Below are positions 9,508 through 21,887 of a DNA stretch of 64,000 nt, in pieces; positions within the stretch are counted from its first letter, which is position 1; each line of letters starts with the position of its first letter. The position numbers were made by a program, and so were the translations under genes. Origin of the DNA: Glossina fuscipes. Lineage: Eukaryota; Arthropoda; Insecta; Diptera; Glossinidae. A model generated the notes under the pieces. The model saw only the letters and a program-made list of their open reading frames with translations. It did not search any database and was not told the origin of the DNA. The DNA lies in NCBI RefSeq assembly GCF_014805625.2, contig NW_023998526.1, positions 134,334-198,333 on the forward strand, written 5' to 3'.

Positions 9508-12500
9508 ATTCTAGTAGTATGAATTTTATATAATAATGTAAACCGGCAAAGCATCTTTTATTAGAAGTTTTTATCCCTTATTCGAATCACTGCTACTGAC
9601 AGATCACCGTCTTCTTCTTTCTTTTCGTGCTTTTTTGCTGTTGTGGTAAGAGAAATTATATTAAAATAATTTATTAGTAATTTACTTTCAGTATGTCCCA
9701 TTTTTTAACAGTATGCTTTCTTGGCAGCACGGAAACTTCCAGTCGATACTTGCGACGCTTTTATAGATTTCATAAGCTGAAATTCTGCATAAGCTAATGA
9801 CAAATTAATGTGGTATAGTCAAATTCTCTGTATATTTCAAATGCAGCCACCACAAAGCATCATACTATCTTTTTCTTAACAATTCCTTTAATATGGGTAT
9901 TACATAAGATAATTTCGAGAGTAGAATGCGAAAAACTAGGGGTGTTCTTAACATAATAGACGGAATGGATGGATTTAAATATTAATTATAATAAAATTTA
10001 AATCAACAGAATAAGATTTTTAGAACATAGCTAGTTCGAATTGCAGTGGACTAAAGAGTAAAATTAAATTATCTAAAAGATAATTTTTTTAAATAAATTC
10101 TTAAGTGAACTAAAAGATGCAAACTAAATTTTGTTCTAGTGTTGCTTTAATATGAGATGACATAGAAACTTAACTCGTTTAAAAAAAATCAAAATTCTTG
10201 TATATTAAAGTCTGAAACTGCCAAACATTTAAGTGTAATGGTAAATAAATCGCTGGGACAAAACTTATATCATGCCGTGTAGTTCGTTTAAACCAATCTT
10301 ATTTTTTAATTGGTTTTCCTTCAAAGTCGTGTTTAAAATCGTCCGAAAATTTATATTGTGCTCATGATTCAAAAAATATGGAAAGGAGTCGTTTACTAAA
10401 ACATTTTTAGCAAATTTAAAAAGTAAAGTTTTATACAAATACTCTACAATGAAGCACAAGATTGGGAGAGTTATTCAACATTCACATTACCACGTAGAAG
10501 CATACATCTCCATACGTAAATTTCCGCCAATTACCGCATTGCACTCTTTGGTCTAAATGCATACTTTCGGTTGATGGGTAAATTACTTAGCACATGCCCG
10601 GCTAGTAGTTGCATAGACAATATTTGAAGATTGAACGTTATGTTATATTTCGTTTTCTTCTCCGGTACTAGTTAATTAATACACCCTGCTTTCGATAGCC
10701 TTAAAAATCTTGCTTACCCGGTTTTTTTTTTAATTCATCTTGGATATTGTCTACCGCCTTTTTGTCATGGCAACTTGTTCTATTCGTTTACAATTGCAGA
10801 TGCAACCTTATGTATTCACAAATTTGTTTGTGTAAAGACCATTTATTTATAAAAGGAGAAGACATTATTATTATGATACACGGACTTTGCGCTACATGGA
10901 ACTGCAAATTAGTCTTTTATTTAACAATAATAGCAACCGAAATCACTAGAATAACTGCATGCACATTCCATGTTTGCATCCCTTGTTTGCGTTGTTTAAT
11001 GGTATCCATGTGGTTTGCGGGGTTTTTGGGATAATTAAAATGTTTACTGGCATTTCGTTAAGTTATTTATATGTTCTACGATAGTTCAAAATTACGTAAG
11101 CTTAAAATAAGCTGAAAGTATAAAAGAACTATATATATAGCCGTGACCGTAAATCTAGTAATATCAAATAGTAGCAAATAGTATTAAAAAGAAAACAATG
11201 AGCGTAAAAGGATATATAAAAGTTGCTCTTATATTTAATCGCTAAATGTGGATGTATTACTAAACCGATCGAGACCATTTTTACACTGAATATGCAGGTA
11301 ATCGTTGCGAATACCAATAAAACATATTCACGGGATCGAGAATTATAGACGAAAATTTGAAAAACTTGTCGGTGTTTTTCGAGTTTTAGTTTTTTCTAGG
11401 TTGATGACGCGTATGTAAACAGATCACGGTTATATTTTAATCATATATTTCTAGCCGATACGAAAATGGTTGTGCCAAATATTAGCTTCCTATCTTTATT
11501 TTTGTGGCGATTCACAAAACTTACCCAATAAATTTATGATCTTCAGTAAAACTACGCATAACGCATCTTGAGATGGCAAAGGAGGCGTGTCATAGAAAAA
11601 AGAGTAGACGTATACATATGCTGCGCTAAATAATTAAAAACGAATATATAACATTCCTTTTTGCAGAATTTTTGAGCTTGAAATCACAAACCCGTAAAAT
11701 TTACGGGTACCGTTAATCTAGTGTTAAGTCCTTGCGAATGTTCTACGGATCTCCGCAAACCACACGTGCGGTGTAGAACATAACAATAACAATTGCAGCC
11801 AACGTCGCTTTCGTCTACAAATTCTCTGGAGAATCAACTACGGATTATTTCGAACTGACATTTTTTAATTCTAAAGCTACAATTCCCTTACAATAAGCAT
11901 TTATAGAATATTTTTGTTTTAAGTGGTAATCTTTTTTGTAAGTACCATATTAAGCAAGGGACGTCTGTCCATTTTTACCTCTTACATATTTCACAAAGTG
12001 GTATTGAAGTATTTTTACAGAAGTGCTTAAAACTCATCTAAATTATATTTAAAAAAAAAAAACATGTTCTAATGATAGCATAGTTGTTATGCAAAATTCT
12101 TGAAAAAAGTTTTAATACGAGTAATTCCAAGTTTTCTTATATACTTTTATAATAACATGAAAATAAAAAAATATATAGATTATAAGAATTTTCTTGAATT
12201 ATTTGTGCGGCACCATGTCAGGTATTGCTCTTTTTTCGAAACGAACTTATTGTAATATTCTCAAATTTTAAAACAACGAAATGTATTGTAACGGTTGCGT
12301 CTGTAAGCGCTCAAGATCTGTTTTAGTATCGAACTACGAACTTGACTATATTTAAGGCTGCTTTGAAGTGCCGAACGGGCAGATCATAAGTGCTGGGCCA
12401 TTTCTATACCCTAGTCCACCTATAGTCTTCTTTGGCCCATCATTTGCAATTGAAGAACTCGAAGTTGGGTCCGATAAATCCTAAGTTACTTTCCTCAAAA

Positions 12501-12529
12501 AAAAACTAATGCACTTTTATATTGTTACG
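9508..12529. other. Non-coding part of copy A
   Basis: No supported gene. A 19-base near-palindrome (11690-11708) and a 44-base hairpin (11738-11781) are the only local structures noted. Several short ORFs are conserved in copy B only because the DNA is nearly identical. Confidence 0.5.
11690..11781. other. Palindrome plus hairpin cluster
   Basis: ACCCGTAAA at 11690-11698 is mirrored by TTTACGGGT at 11700-11708. Thirty bases on, ATGTTCTAC (11738-11746) pairs with GTAGAACAT (11773-11781). Between them CCGCA pairs with TGCGG. In copy B (54926-54969) a T-to-A change extends the inner stem to seven pairs. The function is unknown; it could be the end of an unrecognised element. Confidence 0.6.
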
Positions 12530-12743
12530 TTAACATAAAATATTATAAAAATTTATTGAATAATATAAAAATAAATTTAAAGTCCTTATTTTAAAATATT
12601 CTTCACAATAAAAAATTATAAAAATAAGGAAAACAGAAAGCCTACTGAACCTTAAGAAATGTAGTGCAAATAAAATATAAGATAAATAAAAAATAATACA
12701 TGCAAGTAGATAAAGAAAAAACTCATAATTGTCTATACTTAAC

Positions 12744-13031
12744 CTATACGGTTGACTTGGTAACGATACGATCGATCGCTGCAAGTGATGGTGCTGGTTT
12801 GGTTGTTGTCGACGATGACGCTTTATATTTTAAATTTAGGATCATGGACTTGAAAAAGATCCTGGCATTGATCATGGTGCTTGAGACGCTTGGTTTTAAC
12901 GTGAAATCCGAATACAAGTTAATTCTCCTCGTGCAACGTTGTTTTCCTTCTTCTTGCAATTCAGTTACAGGGATTACACCAATATCACCAATGATTACGT
13001 ATTTGAAAGATATTATTGTTCTAGTTTTCAA
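12744..13031 (-). other. Unassigned open segment, both strands open
   Basis: This is an island of higher GC than its surroundings. It reads open for about 95 codons on the minus strand (ending TAG next to a possible GTTAAG donor) and for a longer stretch on the plus strand (12700-13080). I do not recognise either translation. The minus reading has ordinary-looking codon choice (ATC, AAG, ACC, GCC), which suggests a decayed exon or TE coding fragment. It ends where the Jockey-like 3' tail starts. It is present nearly unchanged at 55932-56219. Confidence 0.35.
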
Positions 13032-13352
13032 TGCAAGTGTTTTATTTCTTTATTTATTTATTTTACCCATTTATACATGAAATTCAACTAAAATTAATCA
13101 CACTAGAATTCAGTGGATCTTAAGAGAAAATCTTAGACAGATGGTTTTAAAAACTAGTATACAATAAAAAGGAAGATAAAAAAAGAATAATAATAACGAA
13201 ATGAGTTAAAAATAAATAAAAAAATTGAAAATAATAAATCCTTTATAAATAAACAACAAAGGGAGAAAAAAAGCATGTACTCCGCTAGCATAGAAGCATT
13301 AACAACACAATATTACTTTAAATACAAAAAATGAGGTATTAAGAATGGAAGG

Positions 13353-13870
13353 TTAGTTTAAGTACGATATAGTTAAATCGTGCGTACTAAGCAAAGTTGC
13401 TTTAATAGACTTTAGGGAGTCTGATAATGAGAATAAGAAATAGACATAATTTAGGTTTCTGCAAACAAATCTAAGCGAGTTGAATAGCTCATAACAGTGT
13501 TTACATTGACTAAGCTTAATCAAGATAAAGTGCGAAGAGAAGCGAGTAGGGACGTTAAAGGTTATCTCACCAAGTAATGCGGGCGAGTCAATAGTACCAT
13601 TTATTACCTTGATTAAGAATAAATCTATGTTTCTCAAGTGACGGCAAGGATAATAGAAGGAACCTATGGGAATCAATGATGTACTGAATAATGAATGACT
13701 TCCTTCTTAAGAAAGAAAGCTTCTTACATTTATTTTGATTTAATTTCATAAGATTCAACGAGTACCATGCAACCAATTTATTTAAGACAATTTGAAGGTG
13801 ATGTGATTGCGATTCTACGGAAAAGGAAGAAAACAGTTTCACATCATCAGCATACAGATCTGGCTGGATT
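13353..13870 (-). pseudogene. Jockey-like RT palm and C-terminus, frameshifted
   Basis: The stretch 13842-13588 reads KLFSSFSVESQSHHLQIVL and continues past the catalytic ADD. Here the frame upstream of ADD is broken by loss of four bases near 13855, while the equivalent in copy B (57069-56776) reads through MYADDVKLFSS without interruption. 13676-13353 supplies the RT C-terminus with a NVPTRFSSHF box. A related plus-strand copy of this C-terminus is at 43072-43473. Confidence 0.75.
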
Positions 13871-14350
13871 TAATCATTAATGTATAAATTAAATAAAATG
13901 GCTTCTAAGTAGCTGCCTTGAGGTACGCCAAACGTAACGGGGAATTCATGTGATGTGATGAAGTTAAACAAAACCCTGGATGAGCTATTATGCATTTCAC
14001 TAAATAGGAAGGGAAGCCAGAGGCTTGGAGTTTAAAGATAAGTGTTTTATGGTTAACCAAATCAAACGGAATTAGCAGTCAATATCGCCCGAGGACTCGA
14101 AGCATTTAAAAGAAACATGTGAGACATTCATGGAGATTTCTCTTTTGGGATTAACGAACTTAAAAAAGTATTTAGAATTAGCAAACAGAGATGAATTAAT
14201 GAACTGATGGTATTTGCAATAATACTGATGGTTGAGGGAATTAATTCGATGCCCTGTCGCTGAATAAGCGAAATAGTCGAAAACAGATTCACTTCACGAA
14301 AATTTTTTGAAAAGCTTTTGTTCCTGTTCTTGTAATACTTAGTCGTCTTA

Positions 14351-15798
14351 TTAAACCACGGGGGACACCTGCTTCGAGAACAGGCCTGCTTGATTTAATA
14401 TATTGTAGAACGGTGACAGTAAGCTATCAATACTTGCAACTAAGAAATCAAGCTTAATATGTGGAAGATGTGACTTTAGCATTGAAACATTGTTTTTATG
14501 GAAATCATAAAATTTATTTGAAAAAGTTGAATTTGGAACGTTATAGAAGTTCAACGAACCACCATGATTGTAATGAAAGGAAACACCTAATGCTGGATGA
14601 TAAGGATACTCAGGTAAACTAAAAGGAAGACCACGGTTTACACAAATCTCAGAAAAATTGGCAAAGCAAAGATCAAGCAATCTACCATTGCAATTAATGG
14701 TACCGTTTTATTGAACTAAATTATGATCGAGTAATTCATTAAAGAACATAAAAGCTCTATCAGATGTTAAAGTAGAAATCAAACAGCCAGAACTATCACT
14801 GTAACATCAAGAGACTTGAGAGAATTGAAGTCATCCAACGCTATGACTATACCGATAGGTTTAGAATGCGTGGCCACTTCATAAATAAGAGATACTTGTT
14901 TCTTTTGTTTCTTATATAGGGAGATATCCGAATTTGGGGGAATATAGGAGCAGTTCACATATAAATGTTTATCAGAAAATTTCGCTCGAATGGCGATAAA
15001 TTCAACGTCGGGTCTAGTGGGAAATTCAATTGAATAGGAGGGGACTGCCGCAGATATGGCAATTAAAACACCACCACCATTGCGGGACAGTCAGTCATTT
15101 CTGAAAACCTGAAACGAATTATGGAAAAGTTCTGACGAATGTAGATCATGCTTTAACCAAGTGTCGGATCCAACGGGCCACAATGGTTTATTTAACAACA
15201 TATCCATGTTTTCAGTCGGAATTAGAATTTTAAAAGACGAGATTGCTCTAGGTTGAGAAGTAGCCAATTTGAAAATGCTAACACGCTTTCAATTGACAGA
15301 TGGCACTTTCGCCACCAGATAACTTTTTAGGTTATCTGCGGATGTATCAGTTGCCAGTCTTGACGCAAATATTGCCTTTCTAGGAGGAACTGCCTTCAAG
15401 CACATGTCATCTCCACTAGAAGCATTAGGGTTCACGGAGGGCGAGTTTTGAGTTGAGGAGATTATAGAAGAGGTAACCACACTTGCACGAGCAGCTTGTG
15501 CGATGTGCCCAGTGTGGCGACCAGCGCTCATTCTCGGCCACCAGGAGGAGAGGACAATTTACTATTCTCCTTATTAGTTTTAGCAGGGAGGAGATACCCT
15601 CGACACTTCAGTGTAGCTCAGAAGTACTTCCCAGCTTATTTGTAATTTTTTTGTTACCGACTCAGCAATAGCAGAAACGGTAACGTTTTTGGTAGACTTT
15701 TAGGAAGCGCTAACTTGTACCGACGAATCAGACTTAAGTGACGAACCACATGCTACGCTACGAGTTGTAACTTTGCTAGCTGGGGAAGAAGGTGACAT
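14351..15798 (-). pseudogene. Jockey-like ORF1 and endonuclease remnants
   Basis: 15531-15289 is an ORF1 fragment (MSAGRHTGHIAQAARAS, then VPPRKAIFASRLATDTS). Past a stop the same reading continues as FKLATSQPRAISSFKI and LWPVGS, then passes abruptly into endonuclease sequence (DTWLKHDL), so the ORF1 end, the intergenic part and the EN start are missing. 14680-14351 (LDLCFANFSEICVN) is the end of EN and the linker toward RT. The pieces are in different frames. Confidence 0.65.
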
Positions 15799-15805
15799 AG
15801 TTGTA

Positions 15806-18100
15806 ATGATTTAAACAAAATGTAGTTGCAATTGTATAGCGCACTAGAAGCTGCAGATGATGCAAGGGAAATTTTAAATGCTAATGTAAACCATTGATTT
15901 TATTTATCAACCATTTTTTTCTAGAGTTCCATTACATACGAGACACACACGTAACACTTATATACAAAATTTCGTTTGTTTATTGTCGTCCCGTCAGAAG
16001 AACTTTATATGTGTACATTTAACATTTATCAGATATAAGCAAACAAAGCTATTTACGCTGATGGAGCCAAGTATCTTTGCGCATGCCGTTAAGTTTATCA
16101 TCATTGTATTAAATCTGACTGGGCTATCTTTTTTTTTTTTGTTTAGCTTATCTACTATCACTTTTAACAGTTTCCTTGCAACACATAACACAAATTTAAA
16201 ATTGGTCACTTATTACGTTTATATGTGTGCATATACATAAACTCAAATCCATATACGCAACGCCATATGTGTATTACAAAACTCTAATTAATTGCATATC
16301 AGAAATGTTTGCTTGCATTAATTACGTCACTGCCAATCTATTTTTGTGCATATATAATTAGGAGATCTCTTATCCCTTTTGTGCAGCTTGCAGTTTTCCT
16401 CGTTTATATCGTTCCTGTTTGATGTGTATATGTATATGAAAATAATATATATTTTCTTATGCACGTTAGTTTTTCTCGAAAATAAATTTATGAATAATGT
16501 TTCTTTTGAATATAATTTAATAATACTTTTGGATTTCACATGTGTTATTTTGGTTTCTTTATAATTTGTTTTGCATATATATTTTTATTTCTTATATATT
16601 TTCTTCAGTCCGCTGTCATGCCAGTCGCCATTATTCTCTTCCAATTTGCTCATCCAAAGTGAAATCCTAATAAGCATTTTCTTGTGAATTTAACGTTCAT
16701 CAATGGACTTTTATTTTTGGTCTAAATTTTATATGAGAATTAATAATTTAAAATTATAAAAAATAAATCTGAAAACTCTTTCTTTTTCTCTTCTTCATAT
16801 TTATTTTTTCTTCACCAAAATTTTCCGCACACGTTTTTGTCTCTTTCGGCTTCGCAAACCAACGTCTCTATCTCGAAGTTTGTTCCAGTTCTCTTTTCCG
16901 TTTTCACCTTTAAATGTGCTTCATCTCTTCACGAGTGAGATTAACAATCCCGCCTACTACAAGATTGAATCTGTAACAAACGTCACAAGATATAACCACA
17001 TGTTGCAGTGTTTATAGGTTTTTACTTTTTGCCATAAAAATAACAGTTAATAATTGAATTGAAAATCAGGGAAAAACGGTATTTTTTTATATTTGTGGTA
17101 TTATTAGTCATTAGTTCAGGATTCAGAAGTCACTATAATTCAATACTTTTAGAATCCAACTGTAGGTGTTGCAAGTTGCTTGCTTATGAGAAAGCGAGTA
17201 TAGTATTTTAAATTATGATATTTTAACCAAAACCTTTTCCCTTTAAGATGATAAAGCAGGAGCACAAGAAAGTCTTCTTTACATGGCAAAGCAAAAGACA
17301 ATAATAATAATATATTTTATTGAAAAAGGGCATATGTGTAATAAAGCAAGAAAAGTAAAAAAAAAAATAAAAACCAAAAAAAGCAATATGGTATTGCCAT
17401 TCACGATTTTGTTTGAACACCAACAAAGATTCAAAAGGTTTATTTTGGTATCGTTATTTAGAAGCTACGGAAATTTATTTTCCAAAAACCTGGAAAAATT
17501 TTCTTTTGACTTCCAATAAAATCCTGGAATATGTGTATTACCTAATTCTGATAGTTGCGTTTTTATTAAACATATGGCTTTGTATTACTTTTCAGACTAC
17601 TTTTTGCAGCTATTGTTGCAGACATTTTGGCATTGTCAAAGTCTTATAACGATTGTCAACACGATTCTCAAATTCTTTAAACTACGTACGTTATTAATCA
17701 GAGTGAATACTAAAATGGGTTTATTTCTTCATCAAGACTTGTTGTGTGTGTTCTATTCATATATTTGTTTTATTAACACATGAAATTCAGGTAAAATAAA
17801 TTAACATCCGAATTCAATCGACTTTCAGAAATAAATCTTATGCTAATTATTATTAAATGTATGTAAAGAAAAGCAAAAAAAAAAACAACTCACAACATTA
17901 TAATAACATATTATTTCCACCTAAAGGCATAATTTTCAGCAAAGCCCAATATTGGAGAATCACATGGGGTGATCCATAGTTAGCTAACTTAATTTACTTA
18001 TCAAGTATTTTATTGTCCTTTAGTTTCCGCCACAAAAAGTAGAAATTTGGCTGACTCTCCATATAAGGGCTGGTAAGCCCTCCTTATTTTAGAATCTAAA
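15806..18100. other. Non-coding part of copy A with one Jockey tail
   Basis: Nothing coding is supported. Both strands carry 60-85 codon ORFs without resemblance to any family. A short Jockey-like tail lies at 17740-17870. Simple A, T and TA runs are frequent. Confidence 0.5.
17740..17870 (-). mobile_element. 5'-truncated Jockey-like 3' tail
   Basis: The sequence follows the 3' end of the element at 13033: an ATTTGTTTTATTAACACATGA block matches TTATTTTACCCATTTATACATGA in layout, then GAAATTCA, a CGAATTCAATCGA-like block and AATCTTA. No coding sequence is attached, as in a severely 5'-truncated insertion. Copy B has it at 60908-61040. Confidence 0.5.
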
Positions 18101-18904
18101 ACATAGACTTTTGTGACCGAAGTTCCTGACGAGAACACTTAGTGAGTGCAAAGACGTCAAGAGCAATAACGGTGGTATCGTAGGTAGGGCCACCAGTGCC
18201 GGTAAGGTCGAAGGTAAGCATTGAAGCTAAGAATAATCCAGACAAGTAATCTGAATAAATTGCAAATATCGATGCGCCTCAAGTAATTTGGTGAAAAGGG
18301 AGAATAATATGATCACTGAAACTCTCGAATTTGTTAGAGCAACTTTTTGTCGTTAGAAGGCGGATGAACCAACGTAATTGGTCGACGGCATAAGCGTAAG
18401 AAAAACGTATATCCTTTAGAAGGCGCCGGAAGACCACTGAAGTATATGTCTCTAAAAAAATTACATGCAAAGGACTATGAGTATACGGCCTCAATCTCCG
18501 GTAATATGAGAGTACTAAGAATGCCCGGAAGTGAAATCAAAAATACATGAAATATTGAGATATGGAACGTTCGAAGCTTATATGAAGCAGGAAAATTTCA
18601 CAACAAGCTACAGATTTTAAGATGTACTGTTCTGGGAACAATACAAATTAACATAGACGTGGAGTTGGCACTATTTTACCTAAGAAATACGAAAAATGCA
18701 TTAAACAATACAGAAGAAGAGTAGAGTAGAAAGGCAATAGAGTGATATGGAGAAAATTGAAACATTCTACTCAGAGCTTACGAATAAATATGGTGTGAAT
18801 CTAATAAAAGGAGATTTCTATGCTAACCTTCGAAATGTACTTGTACCTCAAATTGTTGGCAATTTTCGACTAGGATTAAGCAACGAGTGCGGTGATCGTT
18901 GACC

Positions 18905-20018
18905 ATAATTCCGCTTAAAATATGGTTTTAAAATTTATAACAACTTGTAATGTGATATTTTTGTTTCTTTGAATGTGCAAGTCAGCTCGAACATACCATG
19001 GCCCACGTTACCAGAAAATTTGTTGCGAAAAGCATCGCCCTTTTTTTTCTGCCCGGTTCGTCGATTAAAACACCTGCTCGTCTAACACTATCTCGACTTT
19101 TATTAATATAAATATGATGAATATGATATAGTGGACTTCAAAATGCCCCTGTACGCGTTAGAATTTCGCTTTCAGAAAGTGAGGCCAACGGCGAGTGGAG
19201 GGGAACGATCCAAGCGGGCATCACCTTCGGAGCGGTAATTATAAACTGTCCTTATCTCTATCTTAAATAAGTGCGGCCGGCGGATTTAGACCAAAGGGTA
19301 TTACCGTCGGAGCAGGAATAAAAACAAGTTCCTGTTCTCGTTTTTATTTCATTAGCGACGAGCGTTAAATTCCATTAGCTCAAGAGCAAAGATAGACGAT
19401 TCGATCTTATAGCTTGGTAGGACATTAGTGCTGTAAAGCCGATGATCGTCTCTTCAATGACTACTTGTATTATGTCAGCCACGGTTAGTAATAACACGGG
19501 GACATATAACCAGCACTATTTTACCCAGAGCAGGTAAAAATATGTATAAACTTAAATACCTAATAATGTTTGTACATTCGCATTACAGAGAAGTGGATAT
19601 ATTGCTCGAATATTAATGATAAAATTTTGTATTAATCAATTCATTTTAAAACCGTGCACCCACTATTCGTATAGAGATTGTTGGTTTCTTAGTAATTCGA
19701 CACCCATCTCTACAGAAGCCCCTTTGCATAAAGTAAACGCCCACCTGTGTATAGAAACGAGCATTTGTGATTGCGAATACAAACGATCATCATCTAAACC
19801 GTGAAGAGAGGGAAATGATTAATAGATTGAGTACATGGTTTAAGAGTGTGTATGTTTATATGCGTATAGAATAACGTGCACATTTATGGTGAGTGGATGA
19901 GTTTAGCAAGTTATGTGCAATGTATGTGTACTTATTTAGCATACGTTGCTTACTAACTACTACACTTACTTAAAATATTGATATGATAATTGAATTAAAT
20001 GATAATAATTGATTATAA
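18905..20018. other. Unassigned block between the RTE endonuclease halves
   Basis: The block interrupts the RTE endonuclease in both duplication copies. It has a richer-GC core (about 19140-19460) and a perfect 9-bp stem, AATAAAAAC at 19317-19325 against GTTTTTATT at 19340-19348. I could not define terminal repeats or a target-site duplication. It is probably an older nested insertion of unknown class. Confidence 0.45.
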
Positions 20019-20689
20019 ATGACAGACGAGGGGCACTCGATTTTGCACGTCACAACCAGGAAACCAAAATCAAATAGACTACATTCCGTTAATAAAAGAT
20101 TTGGAATATTTGTCAAAAAAATCGATACCTTCCCGAGTACAGATGCACCTTCAGATCATAATCTTCTAGCGGCAAGAATTAAATTAAAACTGGCATCAGC
20201 TAAAAGACCCACCTCTTCGAGACAAATCAACATCCAAAAACTAAAAGAATTTGAACAGAAAATAGTCTAGTATCTGAAATAAACGATAGGCTATGTCAAG
20301 TATTTACAATCAAGAAATACACAGCGAATGGAAAGCACGATTAAAATCATCAGAAATGTAGCTAAGAAAAAACTTTGTTTCAAACAAACTAAGCTGATGG
20401 AATACTGAGACTGATAACTGAAAGAATGGAACGATGTAATGCTAACGAGAATGAATACAATGGAATACGAGTAAAGATACGAGAAAAAAATCATGAATGA
20501 ACGGAAAACAAGTGTTGGTAAATAAAAAGCCTTCAATCATTGCATGACAAGTTTCACTTCCACAAGAAACTAAAGGATACTTGTGACCTGTAAAGCAAAA
20601 CAAAGCCAGCTGTTTTGACGAACAATCGTAATGAAATAGTCACCGAGATAGATGAAAAAAGATAGGTATGACAAAATTATATTCGTCCA

Positions 20690-21735
20690 TTGTTTGCCGA
20701 TCAAGCGAGATTCATCGACTTTCCAAATAATTATCGGCAGTTTACGGGGCCACCCATTACGAAAAATGAAATAAGAAAAGCTATAAAAACTGTGAAAAAT
20801 AACAGAATCGTGGGTAGTGCTGAAACAACAGCAGAGATTATAAAATTGATAAATGATGATGATCTAGATATATTACATAAGTTATTTAATGAGATCTATA
20901 ACAAAGGTATCTACTCTGGTGGTTGGTTAAAATCATCATCCATCACAATTCCAAAGAAAAACAATCACAGGAAATGTCAGTACTCCAGAATTATATTCCT
21001 AACGAGTCTTGTTCTGAAAACATTCCTCGGAATAATTCAGCAAAGGCTATATGGTAAATGCGAACCACCACTTTGGTTTCCGGACAGTCGTACCTTTATT
21101 CTGCATTCGTGTTCTATTCCAGAGCTGAAGAGGTAGGCATAAAGACGTTTTTCTTTGTTTCATAGATTGTGGAAAAACATCGGAGGTCGGTGGTAATGAT
21201 GTCAGCACAAATTACATTCCTATAAACGGAGGTGTTCACCAAGGGTGCATTTGGCCTGCTCTTCCTTTTAATGTTTGCTCTGAGCTAATCTTTACAGAAC
21301 CAATTGAAACAATCAAAGCATACATTAAGGTCAATGGGCAATTCATCAATAACATTCGATATAGGGACGATGCAACTATTCTAGCAGATAATATGCGGGA
21401 TCTACAGACGATTGTTCAAGCTGTAAATGATCAAAGTAACAGCTTTGCGTTAAGTCTAAATATCATGAAAACTAAATTTATGATCGTAAGTCGAACGAAA
21501 TTCCCTTATGCAAATATCATTCTATCAATTAATAACCAAAAGAAGGGAAAGGTTTTCAAGGTTGTGCCTCTTGGATCCATATTACGTGAAGACTGGAACA
21601 GCGATGTGGGAATAGGAAAAGCTGGATCAGCGTACATGAAGTGTCAGAAAGTCCTAGCAAATCAGGAAATGAGCTTATACCTCCGCCTTGATATTATGAA
21701 ATGCTTCGTATGGCCGGTGTTTTGTATGGTCTAGA
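20690..21735 (+). pseudogene. RTE reverse transcriptase remnant
   Basis: 20690-21136 contains ITKNEIRKAIKTVKNN, IPKKNNHRKC and a following LTSLVLKTFLGIIQQRLY, the RTE finger motifs. 21393-21735 carries LNIMKTKFMIVS and a GSILREDWNSDVGIG thumb motif. In between, the palm reads GVHQGC and YRDDAT, so the catalytic YADD has become YRDD with both Asp retained. Stops separate the pieces. Copy B reaches only the first piece before the window ends. Confidence 0.82.
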
Positions 21736-21887
21736 ATCGTGGGCATTAAAAATTAATGCAATGAATAGACAGGAAGCCTTTGAGATATAGTATTTCCATA
21801 GAATTCTAAAACTATCGAGGGTAGATTGCGTATGCAATGTTGAAATCCTGAGAACAATCATCTCTGAGTGTTAATTACCAAATTATA

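Larger units (their letters stand above)
13033..15805 (-). mobile_element. Degenerate Jockey/CR1-like LINE, copy A
   Basis: On the minus strand, ORF1 starts at an ATG at 15798 (MSPSSPASK) and is broken early. It continues with a segment containing LKAVPPRKAIFASRLA and a nearby LWPVGS, an ORF1 pattern of CR1/Jockey-type elements. Endonuclease sequence follows (DTWLKHDL, NGGGVLIAIS, ALDDFNS in place of GDFN), then the EN-RT linker (14680-14351), an RT remnant (FGVPQGS near 13930, ADDVKLFSSF near 13850) and the RT C-terminus (NVPTRFSSHF, near 13550). The 3' UTR ends in a TAAATAAATAAA-type tail at 13033. Parts of EN and RT are deleted. No RNase H is present, as expected for this group. Confidence 0.85.
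9508..20835 (+). repeat. Large direct duplication, copy A
   Basis: From about 9508 the sequence aligns with 52580 onward in the same orientation, continuously, to the window end (20835 pairs with 64000). The start-to-start distance is about 43.1-43.2 kb. The first 390 bases are clearly diverged, and copy B carries about 125 extra bases near 52756-52880. From about 9900 the copies differ only by scattered substitutions and small indels, by eye around one percent. Indels include 4 bases near 13855 (missing in A), 21 bases near 16308 (extra in A) and 3 bases in the RTE near 20165 (extra in A). A true duplication or unmerged haplotypes would both look like this. Confidence 0.95.

Noticed and set aside
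10030..10070. tRNA-like B-box (AGTTCGAATT) at 10034
   Set aside because: No matching A-box, cloverleaf or acceptor stem could be drawn around it.
10265..10459. Small conserved gene present in both copies (64 codons, minus)
   Set aside because: Identity is expected from the duplicated DNA; there is no domain, and neighbouring non-coding bases are equally conserved.
12530..12784. 84-codon minus-strand ORF repeated at 55718-55972
   Set aside because: Conservation reflects only the duplication; the reading is Phe/Ile/Tyr-rich translation of AT-rich DNA.
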